From the NCBI RefSeq assembly GCF_002007205.1, contig NZ_LAZS01000006.1:558001-622000 (forward strand): a DNA stretch of 64,000 nucleotides. The letters run 5' to 3'. This document shows, one piece after another, positions 17,010 through 25,273 of this stretch (positions within the stretch are counted from its first letter, which is position 1; every line of letters begins with the position of its first letter). This DNA is from Ensifer adhaerens (GTDB lineage: Bacteria; Pseudomonadota; Alphaproteobacteria; Rhizobiales; Rhizobiaceae). The notes beneath the pieces were generated by a model. The model made no database searches, was not told the origin of the DNA, and saw only the letters and a program-made list of their open reading frames with translations. The position numbers were made by a program, and so were the translations under genes.

Positions 17010-17660
17010 TCAGGCGGCGGCGACGGTGCCGATCTTCGAAAGCTGGATGACCGCCTGGGTGCGGCTGTCGACATTGAGCTTCAACAGGATCGCCGAGACA
17101 TGCGCCTTGATCGTCGCCTCGGACACGCCGAGTTCATAGGCGATCTGCTTGTTGAGCAGGCCCTCGCCCAGCATGCTCAGCACGCGCGACTGCTGCGGCG
17201 TCAACGTCTGCAGGCGCTGGAGCAGGTCGGCGACCTCAGGCTCGTATTCCTGTGCTTGGTCGTAGCCGGCGGGAACGAAGACCTCGCCGGCCATCACCTT
17301 CTCGATACCCTCGCGGATTTCCTCGATGCCGGCCGATTTCGAAAGAAAACCTGACGCGCCAAGGTCGAGCGCGCGATGGATCGTCGCCGGATCGTCATGG
17401 GCGGACACCACCATGACAGGCAGGCTCGGAAATTCGGCGCGAAGCGCAATCAGGCCGGAAAGCCCGCTGACGCCGGGCATGGTCAGGTCGAGCAGCATAA
17501 GATCGGCATCCGGACAATCGGCCGCTGCCTTGCGGGCGGCTGCGAAATCGCCTGCCTCGACGATTGCGGGTGCGCCGTCCATGCCACTGAGCGCCTGGCG
17601 CATCGCGCCGCGAAACAGCGGATGGTCGTCCGCGATGATGATGGTCATGTCCGGTGTCAT
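17010..17660 (-). CDS. NarL/FixJ-type response regulator (CrbR-like)
   Basis: A 216-residue two-domain regulator. The receiver has acidic pair DD (11-12), phospho-acceptor D58 (LMLLDLTMPG) and a threonine/serine and lysine in VVSAHDD and LSKSAG. A LuxR-type helix-turn-helix occupies the C-terminus (LTPQQSRVLSML through SEATIKAHVSAIL). ATG at 17660 follows GGGAGGGAG; an upstream in-frame start at 17726 lacks such a site. It converges with the SLC5-kinase gene, matching the pairing of CrbR with CrbS. Confidence 0.92.
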   Translation of the reverse strand: MTPDMTIIIADDHPLFRGAMRQALSGMDGAPAIVEAGDFAAARKAAADCPDADLMLLDLTMPGVSGLSGLIALRAEFPSLPVMVVSAHDDPATIHRALDLGASGFLSKSAGIEEIREGIEKVMAGEVFVPAGYDQAQEYEPEVADLLQRLQTLTPQQSRVLSMLGEGLLNKQIAYELGVSEATIKAHVSAILLKLNVDSRTQAVIQLSKIGTVAAA

Positions 17661-17741
17661 GCTGCTCCCTCCCAAGAGCCCGGGCTGAAATCTGCGCGCC
17701 CCCACGCGCCGACCTGCATCCCGCATGGTCGATCCGGCAGC

Positions 17742-18161
17742 TCAGGTCTTCTGCGGCTCCTGAGCGGGGTCGCTGCCTTCGAGATCCTTCACGATATCCA
17801 TGAACCTACGCATCATTCTTTCCATGATGCCCATTGCGCGGTCAATCTCTTCCTCAGGCGGAAGGTCCTGTTTTGCGACACTTTCACCGGCTTTGACCGC
17901 CTTTTCCAAGACCTCGACCCGCTTGCTCAGAAGGTCCAATTCCTGTTCGAAGGCGGCGCGTTCGTCGGCCGCCATGCGGCAGACAAGCTGCCCGTCCTTT
18001 TCCTGGCAAAGCGATACTTCGCCCGTCTGTGTGTCGAGCCGGGCGATGCCGGTCTCGGACTTCTGCATGCTGTAGCGCCCGGGCGCCGGGTCCTGCGCGC
18101 TGGCGCCGCCGGCGAGTGCCAGTCCGGTACCCAACAGAAGTATGGCAGCAGCGTTTTTCAT
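17742..18161 (-). CDS. Exported coiled-coil protein of unknown function
   Basis: 139 residues. A signal peptide (AAAILLLGTGLALAGGASAQ) is followed by a short region with two cysteines (SLCQEKDGQLVCRMAADE, about 15 residues with possible disulfide) and a long charged helix (ERAAFEQELDLLSKRVEVLEK) predicted to be a coiled coil, then a methionine-rich helix. The C-terminal tail is acidic. Likely periplasmic. It lies just upstream of the response regulator gene with about 80 bases between, so may share its transcript. Function not recognised. Confidence 0.8.
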   Translation of the reverse strand: MKNAAAILLLGTGLALAGGASAQDPAPGRYSMQKSETGIARLDTQTGEVSLCQEKDGQLVCRMAADERAAFEQELDLLSKRVEVLEKAVKAGESVAKQDLPPEEEIDRAMGIMERMMRRFMDIVKDLEGSDPAQEPQKT

Positions 18162-18330
18162 GACATCTTCTCCGTTACGATCCTTGTCGGAACATCACAT
18201 GTGCGCGAACGAGAAGAGCGAAATCGGTCTTCACCGCGGATTATGCGCGAATCGTCGTCCTTCCGCGATGGACAATCGCCGATATTTACGGCAAGGCCAC
18301 GACAGAAAATTACGGGGACAGACGGGCACC

Positions 18331-18678
18331 ATGGGTTCCATCATCTACAAGATCGTTCCGGCCTCGCTGTGGCAGGAAGCCAAGCGTAGCGGACGCTTCG
18401 ACGGAGCACCCGTCGATCTCGCCGACGGTTACGTCCATTTTTCGACGGCCGAGCAGGTCGTCGAGACGGCGGCGCGCTATTTCGAGGGACAGGAAGGCCT
18501 GCTTTTGGTCGCCGTCGACGGCGACGCACTTGGCGAAGAGCTGGTCTATGAACCGTCGCGCGGCGGCGCCCTCTTCCCGCACCTCTATGCCCCGCTTTTC
18601 CTCTCGGCCGTGGTCTGGGAAAAACCGCTGCCGCTCGGCGCCGACGGCGCGCATGTCTTCCCGGAACTTGACGCATGA
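18331..18678 (+). CDS. DUF952 family protein
   Basis: A 115-residue DUF952 protein. The family pattern is seen in IIYKIVPASLWQEA, then DGYVHFSTAEQV and a C-terminal LFPHLYAPL. Members are small proteins with an ADP-ribosyltransferase-like fold and no firmly known activity. The ATG at 18331 is preferred to upstream in-frame starts because the family begins here. Its stop overlaps the pyrD start (ATGA), a conserved pairing in rhizobia. Confidence 0.88.
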   Translation: MGSIIYKIVPASLWQEAKRSGRFDGAPVDLADGYVHFSTAEQVVETAARYFEGQEGLLLVAVDGDALGEELVYEPSRGGALFPHLYAPLFLSAVVWEKPLPLGADGAHVFPELDA

Positions 18679-19760
18679 ATCCGCTTGCCAGTCTTGCCCG
18701 CCGCGGCCTCTTCCTCTTCGATCCCGAGGCAGCACACGGCCTGTCGATCAAGGCCTTGAAGACCGGGCTGGTGCCGAACTGTCCCGCCAAGGCCGACAAG
18801 CGGCTTTTCCAGACAGTTGCCGGCATAGAATTTCCGAACCCGATCGGCATGGCGGCAGGCTACGACAAGAACGCCGAGGTGCCGGAAGCGCTTTTGAAGA
18901 TCGGCTTCGGTTTTACCGAGATCGGCACCGTGACGCCGAAGCCGCAAGCGGGCAACGACAAGCCGCGCATCTTCCGCCTGGTCGAGGACGAGGCCGTCAT
19001 CAACCGGCTCGGTTTCAACAATGAAGGCCATGGCGCAGCGCTGGCACGGCTGAAAGCCTGCTCGCGCCATGCGCTGATCGGCGTCAATATCGGCGCCAAC
19101 AAGGACAGTGCCGATCGCATCGCCGACTATGTCGGCGGCATCCATACGTTCTATTCGGTCGCCCGCTATTTCACCGCCAACATTTCCTCGCCGAACACGC
19201 CCGGCCTGCGCGACCTGCAGGCGCGCGAAAGCCTCGCAGCGCTGCTGTCCGCCGTGCTTGCCGCGCGCGACGAAGAAGCGCGGCGCAGCAACCGGCGCGT
19301 TCCCGTGTTCCTGAAGATCGCGCCGGACCTCACCGAAGAGGGCATGGACGACATCGCTGCCGAAGTGCTGGCCCACGATCTCGACGGCCTGATCGTCTCC
19401 AACACGACGCTGTCGCGCGACGGTCTCAAGGACCAGCGCCAGGCAAAGGAGACCGGTGGCCTCTCGGGCAAGCCGCTCTTTGAAAAGTCGACGGCGGTGC
19501 TTGCCCGCATGCGCAAGCGCGTCGGCCCGAAGCTGCCGATCATCGGCGTCGGCGGCGTCAGCTCGGCGGAAACGGCGGCAGAGAAGATCCGCGCGGGCGC
19601 CGACCTGGTGCAGCTCTATTCCTGCATGGTCTATGAGGGCCCGTCCCTTCCCGGCCGCATCGTGCGCGGCCTCTCGGGCCTCTGTGACCGCGAACGGCTG
19701 ACCTCGATCCGCGATATCAGAGACAGCCGCCTCGACTACTGGGCCGGCCGGAACGTCTGA
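18675..19760 (+). CDS. pyrD: Dihydroorotate dehydrogenase (quinone), class 2
   Basis: A 361-residue class 2 enzyme that oxidises dihydroorotate to orotate with membrane quinone in pyrimidine synthesis. The N-terminal helices form the membrane-associated tunnel (LARRGLFLFDPEAAHGL), then FMN-binding segments PIGMAAGYDKNAE and the catalytic-serine loop ANISSPNTPGLRDLQ, and GVGGVSS near the end. Its start overlaps DUF952. The 3' end overlaps the convergent MATE gene by 25 bases. Confidence 0.97.
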   Translation: MNPLASLARRGLFLFDPEAAHGLSIKALKTGLVPNCPAKADKRLFQTVAGIEFPNPIGMAAGYDKNAEVPEALLKIGFGFTEIGTVTPKPQAGNDKPRIFRLVEDEAVINRLGFNNEGHGAALARLKACSRHALIGVNIGANKDSADRIADYVGGIHTFYSVARYFTANISSPNTPGLRDLQARESLAALLSAVLAARDEEARRSNRRVPVFLKIAPDLTEEGMDDIAAEVLAHDLDGLIVSNTTLSRDGLKDQRQAKETGGLSGKPLFEKSTAVLARMRKRVGPKLPIIGVGGVSSAETAAEKIRAGADLVQLYSCMVYEGPSLPGRIVRGLSGLCDRERLTSIRDIRDSRLDYWAGRNV

Positions 19761-21091
19761 CGCGCCTTCACAGGGATCCGCGACAGCAGGAACAGGCCGC
19801 GCATCAACAGAAAGAGATTGAGACCCGCCCACAGGCCGTGATTGCCGAAGGCGGGGACCAGCACGGCGAGCGCTGCAACATAGGCGACAAAGGCAGCGAC
19901 CATCATGTTGCGCATCTCGCGCGACCAGGTGGCGCCGATGAAGACGCCGTCCATCAGGAAGGCAAGCGCGCCGGTCATCGCCGTAACCGCCGCCCAGGGC
20001 AGGTACTCATAGGCCGCCGCACGAACATCCGGCGCCGTCGTCAGGAGATCGATGAGCCCGCCACCAAACAGCAGGAAGGCAGCGGTCGTCACCAGAGCGA
20101 GCCCCAGCGACCAGGCGGCCGTGAGCCGCAGCGCTCGATCGAAGGCCGGGCGGTAGTGAGCGCCGATCGAGCGGCCGATCAGCTGTTCGGCAGCATTGGC
20201 GAGACCGTCGAGATAGTAGCCGGCAACGAGGAAGATCGTCATCAGCACGGCGTTCGCCGCAAGCGTCACCGGCCCGAAGGCCGTGCCGATGCGTGTCATC
20301 AGCGTGAAGGCGGCCAGAAGCACGAAGGAACGGATCATGATGTCGCGGTTGAGGCCGAAGAGCGGCTTAAGCCGTTCGCGATCGAAGATCTCTGCCCAAC
20401 TCGGCGCATCCTTGCGGTCGAAGCGGCCATAGACGATGGCAAAGCCGGCGAGCGCACCGACGATCTCGCCGGTGACGGTGGCAAGCGCGACGCCGATCAC
20501 GCCCCAGCCTAAGACCAAACCGAGCAGGATCGAGAGCACGATATTGATGCCGTTGATCAGCGTCTGCAGCATCAGCCCGATCGTGCCCTCGCCGCGGCCG
20601 AGCACGAAGCCGAGGATGGCGTAGTTGGCAAGCGCCGCCGGTGCCGAAATGATGCGACAGAGAAAATAGGTGCTGGTGACATCCGCCACCTCCGGCTCCG
20701 GCCCCATCAGCCAGAGGCCGCCGGACAAGAGAAGCGGTGAAACGAGAAGGCTGACCGTGCCGCAAATGAGCGCGATGATCAGCGATCGCCAGAACACCGC
20801 CTGCTGCTCGCGCCGGTCGCCGCGGCCATAGGCCTGGGCAACCAGGCCCGTGGTCGCTGCCCGCAGGAAATTGAAGGTGGTGAAGATCAGGTCGAACAGG
20901 ATCGCGCCGACGGCAAGACCCGCGAGAAGCGTTGCCTGCCCCATGCGACCGACGACGGCGGTATCGACCAGGCCGAGCAAAGGCGTCGTCAGGAAGCCGA
21001 GCGTCATCGGTAGCGCAATCGCCAGGATCAGCCGGTGGGTGACGTGAAAGGGGCCGGCGGGATCGCCCGGCGAGACGGAAGAGGCGGTCAT
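19736..21091 (-). CDS. MATE family efflux transporter (DinF type)
   Basis: A 451-residue membrane protein with about 12 hydrophobic spans in two MATE repeats. The opening ILAIALPMTLGFLTTPLLGLVDTAVVGRMG is the MATE signature. DinF-type members exchange cations for drugs or organic acids. The start is ATG at 21091. The gene overlaps the 3' end of convergent pyrD by 25 bases, so transcription of one reads antisense to the other. Confidence 0.92.
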   Translation of the reverse strand: MTASSVSPGDPAGPFHVTHRLILAIALPMTLGFLTTPLLGLVDTAVVGRMGQATLLAGLAVGAILFDLIFTTFNFLRAATTGLVAQAYGRGDRREQQAVFWRSLIIALICGTVSLLVSPLLLSGGLWLMGPEPEVADVTSTYFLCRIISAPAALANYAILGFVLGRGEGTIGLMLQTLINGINIVLSILLGLVLGWGVIGVALATVTGEIVGALAGFAIVYGRFDRKDAPSWAEIFDRERLKPLFGLNRDIMIRSFVLLAAFTLMTRIGTAFGPVTLAANAVLMTIFLVAGYYLDGLANAAEQLIGRSIGAHYRPAFDRALRLTAAWSLGLALVTTAAFLLFGGGLIDLLTTAPDVRAAAYEYLPWAAVTAMTGALAFLMDGVFIGATWSREMRNMMVAAFVAYVAALAVLVPAFGNHGLWAGLNLFLLMRGLFLLSRIPVKARQTFRPAQ

Positions 21092-21198
21092 CGAACGGTC
21101 CGGGCGTGATGGGCGGGCGACGATCGTTTTAGGGAATAAGCATAGGCCGATGCAAGTGCGCCGTGCAGCCGTGGCGATAAACGCCTCAGTGCGGCAGA

Positions 21199-21394
21199 GC
21201 CCCTCACCCTAACCCTCTCCCCGCCTGCGGGGAGGGGGGACGAGCCAAGCCGCAACGCCGTACCCCGAGCTGCGATCGGATTAGCCGTCTAGGAGCAGCC
21301 GTCCAAACGAACGGTAGTTGCGGGAAGGTGCGGCTGCGGCAAGCCACCTTCTCCCCGCCTGCGGGGAGAAGGTCCCGGCAGGGGGATGAGGGGC
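21199..21394. repeat. Rhizobial-type palindromic repeat element (196 bp)
   Basis: A non-coding element bounded by GCCCCTCA (21199-21206) and its complement TGAGGGGC (21387-21394). Inside are two palindromes on the core CCCCGC-CT-GCGGGG: 21213-21238 and a perfect 12-bp-arm one at 21347-21372. It fills most of the 332-base gap between the MATE gene and the CAP-domain lipoprotein gene. This resembles dispersed intergenic repeats of rhizobia; the copy number cannot be judged from one window. Confidence 0.75.
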
Positions 21395-21423
21395 CAAACC
21401 AAACTGTAAGCTGAACCGAGCGC

Positions 21424-21930
21424 TTAGCCCGAAAGTACCATCGCCCAGAAGGGGCGGTTTCCCGAAGCGGCGTTCTGGGCGACGGCAACGCCGAGGCCAC
21501 GGTAGTTGCCGAGCATGTTTTCGAGATGCTTCGGCGACTTGTACCAGGCGTCATAGGCGCGCTCGGCATCGTCCTGGCCCATGGCGATGTTTTCGGCGGC
21601 CGGAAGCGTCACGCCCTGGCCCTTCATGCGATCGTAAAAACTGTCGTTCCAGCCGATCAGGTGCTGCATCTTGCCAGCCTTGGCCATGCGTGCCGCCTGG
21701 TTCATGGCGGCGACCGAGGCCGCGTGGTCGGCAACGAGTTCCGTCAGCCCCTTGCCCTTGCGAAGCTTGTTGACATAGCCGAGGCTCGGCTCGGTCTGGT
21801 CGCTGCCGGTGCCGCTCGCGGGTGTCAGCACCTGGGACGTGGTACAGCCGGCGAGCGCGCCGAGCGAGAGGATGGCGGTGGCGTGCAGAAGGCCGCGGCG
21901 CTCGATCAGAAGAAAACGATCCTGCATCAT
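21424..21930 (-). CDS. CAP/SCP-domain lipoprotein
   Basis: 168 residues. A lipoprotein signal ends in LGALAGC, followed by a cysteine-rich secretory/CAP domain: NKLRKGKGLTELVADHAASVAAMNQAARMA, then AENIAMGQDD, the YDAWYKSPKHLENML helix and a C-terminal AVAQNAASGNRPFWAMVLSG strand. Bacterial CAP proteins are envelope proteins with mostly unknown activity. The ATG shares its A with the stop of the upstream small membrane protein gene (TGATG), so the two are co-translated. Confidence 0.88.
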   Translation of the reverse strand: MMQDRFLLIERRGLLHATAILSLGALAGCTTSQVLTPASGTGSDQTEPSLGYVNKLRKGKGLTELVADHAASVAAMNQAARMAKAGKMQHLIGWNDSFYDRMKGQGVTLPAAENIAMGQDDAERAYDAWYKSPKHLENMLGNYRGLGVAVAQNAASGNRPFWAMVLSG

Positions 21931-22196
21931 CAGCGCCGGTAGTTCAGGACACGCAGGATGACGAAGGCCGGCACGACGATCACGGCACCGAGCAGCAGGT
22001 AGTCGCCGACGCGGCCAAGGGCTGCAAAGCCCGTGTACCAGAGGTCGAGCAGGAAGTTGCGGACGGCGAAGTAGATATCGGTCGGATACCAGCCGAACAT
22101 CCTCATCACGAAGCCGACGAGGATCGACACGACGATGAGCTTGACCAGCACGCGCAGCGGCGAGTCACCCAAGAACCTGTTCATTCCGTCCGACAT
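21930..22196 (-). CDS. Small two-span membrane protein (DUF6460-like)
   Basis: 88 residues starting MSDGMNRFLGDSPLRVLVKLI, with two hydrophobic segments and a short basic tail. ATG at 22196 is chosen over 22223 because AGGAGAAG lies ahead at good distance and the family begins MSD. It couples to the CAP-domain lipoprotein gene by TGATG. A membrane role beside the lipoprotein is likely; no activity is known. Confidence 0.8.
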   Translation of the reverse strand: MSDGMNRFLGDSPLRVLVKLIVVSILVGFVMRMFGWYPTDIYFAVRNFLLDLWYTGFAALGRVGDYLLLGAVIVVPAFVILRVLNYRR

Positions 22197-22359
22197 CCGC
22201 GAACTTCTCCTGTTTGTCTTCACATAAGCCGCGATCGGCAGCGTCGCAAGTCACCGACCCCTGGCGAGCGGGGCCCACTCTTTCGATCGCGCCAGATTCC
22301 GCTTGTGTTTTGCGGCATCCGGCGTCAGAAGCGCTGATCGCAAACAACATCTCACATTG

Positions 22360-23313
22360 ATGACGCTCAACCAGCTCTCCTCCGGCGACCTGATCGCCGA
22401 CCGCCGCGCCGACTACGCAAAAATGCTTGCCGAGGGCGGTGAGCCCGCAAGTGCGGCCGAACTCATGGCGCAAGCGCTGGAACAGGCACCCAACTGGGCA
22501 GCCGGCTGGTTTCGGCTCGCGGACTATGAAGAAAAATCTGGCCGTAAAGAGGCGGCGATCGACGCGCTTCGAAAAACACTGGCACTCAACCCCGAAGACA
22601 TCTTCGGCGCCGGTCTGAAACTGGCGCTGCTTGGCGCGGCCGCCATGCCGGAGCAGCCGCCGAGCCTCTATGTCGAGCGGCTCTTCGACGACTATGCCGA
22701 CCGCTTCGACAAGGCCCTGGTGGAGAAGCTCGGCTATACCGTGCCGCAGAAGCTCGCGGCGCTCATTCAAAGTCATATGGGGCAAAGCCATACGGGAGGC
22801 CTCATCTTCGAGCATGTGACGGATCTCGGCTGCGGCACCGGCCTCTTCGGCGAACGCATCCGGGATCAGGCACAGTTCCTCGAAGGTTTCGACATCTCCA
22901 TCAACATGCTCGCCAAGGCCGAGGCGAAATCCACCTACGATCGGCTGGCCCGCGCCGATCTTTCGCTTTCCCCTGATGCCTCCGGCATCTTCGGCAATTT
23001 CGCCCCTGCCCGGGCCGATCTCGTCAGCGCCGCCGACGTTCTCATGTATCTCGGCAATCTCGACAGCGTCTTCGACATTACCCTCCGCCTGCTTGCCCCC
23101 GGCGGTCATTTCGCCTTCTCGGTCGAGGAAGCGGGCGATGACCTGGATTTCCTGCTGCGCCCTTCACTGCGCTACGCCCACAGTGAAGCCTATATCCGCG
23201 GACTGTGCTCCGCGCATGGGCTCACTCTGCTTTCCATCGAGCGCACGGCCATCCGCATGGATGCCGGTGAACCGGTTTTCGGCATCCTGTTCCTGGCGCG
23301 CAAGCCTGCATAA
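22360..23313 (+). CDS. TPR-containing class I SAM-dependent methyltransferase
   Basis: 317 residues. The N-terminal third holds two TPR-like helical repeats (AELMAQALEQAPNWAAGWFRLADYEEKSGR and EAAIDALRKTLALNPED). The C-terminal part is a Rossmann methyltransferase with SAM motif VTDLGCGTGLFGERI, motif II region GFDISINML and ADLVSAADVLMYLGNLD. ATG at 22360 is used; the weaker in-frame start at 22303 has no family support. Acceptor substrate unknown. Divergent from the CAP-lipoprotein operon. Confidence 0.9.
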   Translation: MTLNQLSSGDLIADRRADYAKMLAEGGEPASAAELMAQALEQAPNWAAGWFRLADYEEKSGRKEAAIDALRKTLALNPEDIFGAGLKLALLGAAAMPEQPPSLYVERLFDDYADRFDKALVEKLGYTVPQKLAALIQSHMGQSHTGGLIFEHVTDLGCGTGLFGERIRDQAQFLEGFDISINMLAKAEAKSTYDRLARADLSLSPDASGIFGNFAPARADLVSAADVLMYLGNLDSVFDITLRLLAPGGHFAFSVEEAGDDLDFLLRPSLRYAHSEAYIRGLCSAHGLTLLSIERTAIRMDAGEPVFGILFLARKPA

Positions 23314-23419
23314 AACGCAAGGCAGAGTCGCAAAAATAGGTCAGCATAACTGACATATTTTTCTTGATTGTTGTTGTGCGTTGCAGCATTGCTCAGGCCA
23401 TCGCAATCGAGGTTTTGCC

Positions 23420-24055
23420 ATGGCTCAGATCAGCAGCGTTTTCGGTCTCTGGAATACCAGCCCAACCCGGCACTCGGCCGTCGAGGACCTGCAGGGCATC
23501 TTCACCGGCAGCCTGATTGCAGCACTCGGTCTCTATTTCCTCGCAAGCGCCGGCTTTTTGACCGGCAGCACCGCAGGCGTCGCCTTCCTCCTGCACTACG
23601 CGTTCGGCGTCAACTTCGGCCTCGCATTCTTCCTGCTCAACCTGCCGTTCTTCTATCTGTCGCTGAAACGGCTCGGCACGGCCTTCACGGTGAAGACCTT
23701 CATCGCCATCGGCCTGACCTCGTTCCTCACCGACATCCAGTCACGCCTCTTCCAGATCGGCACGATCCAGCCCGCCTGGGCGGCACTGCTCGGCGGCCTG
23801 CTGCTTGGCTACGGCTTGCTTGCGCTTTACCGCCACCGCGCCAGCCTCGGCGGCGTCGGCATTCTCGGCATTTATCTGCAGGAACGCTTCGGCATTCGCG
23901 CCGGTCTCGTGCAGCTGGCGATCGACATGGTCGTGCTCGTCTTCGCCTTCGGCGTAACCTCGCCCGAGGTCGTCGCCTGGTCGGTGCTCGGCGCGGTCGT
24001 GCTCAACCTGTTCGTTGCCATCAACCACCGCGCAGACCGCTACATCGCGCTCTAG
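23420..24055 (+). CDS. YitT family membrane protein
   Basis: 211 residues with five to six hydrophobic spans. The N-terminal DLQGIFTGSLIAALGLYFLASAGFLTGSTAGVAFLL pattern is the YitT/DUF161 opening. The start at 23420 (MAQISS) fits the family length. Function in bacteria is uncertain; members are putative transporters. Monocistronic, with convergent neighbours. Confidence 0.87.
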   Translation: MAQISSVFGLWNTSPTRHSAVEDLQGIFTGSLIAALGLYFLASAGFLTGSTAGVAFLLHYAFGVNFGLAFFLLNLPFFYLSLKRLGTAFTVKTFIAIGLTSFLTDIQSRLFQIGTIQPAWAALLGGLLLGYGLLALYRHRASLGGVGILGIYLQERFGIRAGLVQLAIDMVVLVFAFGVTSPEVVAWSVLGAVVLNLFVAINHRADRYIAL

Positions 24056-24062
24056 AGCGCCG

Positions 24063-24080
24063 TGCGTTCATAGGAACGCA
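24063..24080. repeat. Short hairpin TGCGTTC-atag-GAACGCA after YitT
   Basis: A perfect 7-bp stem with a four-base loop just after the stop codon. It lies in the CTAGAGCGCC-GTGCG context common in intergenic regions of Rhizobium and relatives, where it appears as a dispersed repeat. Confidence 0.55.
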
Positions 24081-24100
24081 AAGGACCCTCCAGCGCGACG

Positions 24101-24134
24101 CAGATAGCCCCGAAGCGGACCTCGGGGCTATCTG
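24101..24134. terminator. Hairpin between convergent YitT and AhpD-like genes
   Basis: CAGATAGCCCCGA (24101-24113) pairs perfectly with TCGGGGCTATCTG (24122-24134) around an 8-base loop. The following GACTTTC gives a weak U-tract for the rightward gene. Position between convergent genes supports a transcription end. Confidence 0.65.
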
Positions 24135-24154
24135 GACTTTCACTCACGCGACGT

Positions 24155-24619
24155 TCAGGCAGCCATGACCGGCTGATCGACCGGGTGCTGCGACCGCAGG
24201 CCGACGGCGACGCGGTTCCAGACGTTGATGACGCCGATCGCCATGGTGATCTTGGTGATCTCGGCCTCGCTGAAATGCTCGCGCAGCGGCTCGAAGTCCG
24301 CGTCGGGCGCGCCGGTCTGGGCAAGGTTGGTCAGCGATTCCGTCCATGCGAGCACCGCACGTTCGCGGGCGTCATAGATCGGCGATTCCCGCCAGGCGCA
24401 GATCAGGTGGATCCACTGTTCGCTCATGCCGGTATGGCGCGCCTCTTTCACATGCATGTCGATGCAATAGGCGCAGCCGTTGATCTGCGAGGCCCTGAGC
24501 TTGATCAGGTGGATCAGGCGCGGCTCCAGGCCCGATTCCTTGATGATGTAGCTATCGAAGGCAGCGGCCGCCTTATAGGCATCGGGAGCGGCTTTGACGA
24601 AGTTGAAACGCGGCTGCAT
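24155..24619 (-). CDS. Carboxymuconolactone decarboxylase family protein (AhpD-like)
   Basis: 154 residues of the AhpD/CMD fold. The redox pair is seen in INGCAYCIDMHVKEAR (CxxC with following histidine), the hallmark of alkylhydroperoxidase-like members, and an IGVINVWNRVAVG helix lies near the end. It likely reduces peroxides or acts as a thiol-based redox protein. It is 33 bases downstream of an Rrf2 regulator gene in the same direction, so probably its target. Confidence 0.9.
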   Translation of the reverse strand: MQPRFNFVKAAPDAYKAAAAFDSYIIKESGLEPRLIHLIKLRASQINGCAYCIDMHVKEARHTGMSEQWIHLICAWRESPIYDARERAVLAWTESLTNLAQTGAPDADFEPLREHFSEAEITKITMAIGVINVWNRVAVGLRSQHPVDQPVMAA

Positions 24620-24652
24620 GGACTTCTCCTTGGGTTGAACGAGGGTGATTGA

Positions 24653-25156
24653 TCAGACGCTGGCGGACGACTTGCGTTCGTTGATCGCCAGAAAAGCTTC
24701 GGTTCGTGCCGATACGCTGCCGTCATCCTTGGCATTGAGATCGTCCAGGATGCTGGCGATGGTCACGCGCCGGAGTTCGGCGCGGTAGGCCTGCTCGGCC
24801 TTCAGCATCGCGACATTGATGGTGCAGGGCGCGGTCGGCTTGCAGGCATAAGGATTGGGACCGCGAAGCCGGATTTCGTTGCAGCGGAACGCCGGTTCAG
24901 GGCCCTCGACCGCAAGCACGATGTCGAGCAGGGTGATCTTCTCCGGCGTGCGCGCAAGACGATAGCCGCCCTTGGGGCCAGGCACGGCCTCCAGCAATCC
25001 GGCTCCGGACATCGCCTGCAGGTGCTTCAAGAGGTAGCTGGTGGAAACGCCATGGAACTCGGCAAGCGCTGCCGCCGACAGGGTGCTGCCCGGCTGCAGA
25101 CAGCTCAGCATCGTCACGCTGTGAATGGCCTGCTCGACCCCGTCACCGAGTTTCAT
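24653..25156 (-). CDS. Rrf2 family transcriptional regulator
   Basis: A 167-residue Rrf2-type winged-helix regulator. The DNA-binding part is STLSAAALAEFHGVSTSYLLKHLQAMSGAGLLEAVPG, then the GGYRLAR wing. Cysteines in FRCNEIRL and YACKPTAPC fall in the region where NsrR and IscR bind Fe-S clusters, so an iron-sulfur redox or nitric oxide sensor is possible. It leads a two-gene unit with the AhpD-like protein and has a near-perfect palindrome just upstream. Confidence 0.9.
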   Translation of the reverse strand: MKLGDGVEQAIHSVTMLSCLQPGSTLSAAALAEFHGVSTSYLLKHLQAMSGAGLLEAVPGPKGGYRLARTPEKITLLDIVLAVEGPEPAFRCNEIRLRGPNPYACKPTAPCTINVAMLKAEQAYRAELRRVTIASILDDLNAKDDGSVSARTEAFLAINERKSSASV

Positions 25157-25169
25157 GGGCGCCTCCCTA

Positions 25170-25194
25170 ATCGTGGATATTTTTTATCTACGAT
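25170..25194 (-). promoter_or_regulatory. Candidate Rrf2 operator palindrome
   Basis: ATCGTGGATA-ttttt-TATCTACGAT, with nine of ten bases paired between arms, lies 14-38 bases upstream of the Rrf2 gene start. AT-rich, well-centred symmetry in a GC-rich region suggests autoregulation by the regulator. Confidence 0.65.
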
Positions 25195-25273
25195 ATGAAC
25201 AGGAGTCAATAGGCGCTGGCGTGGGTTGCAGGCGGGCTTCTCTTTTGCCGGATTTGATCTACCTTTGTTCTCC

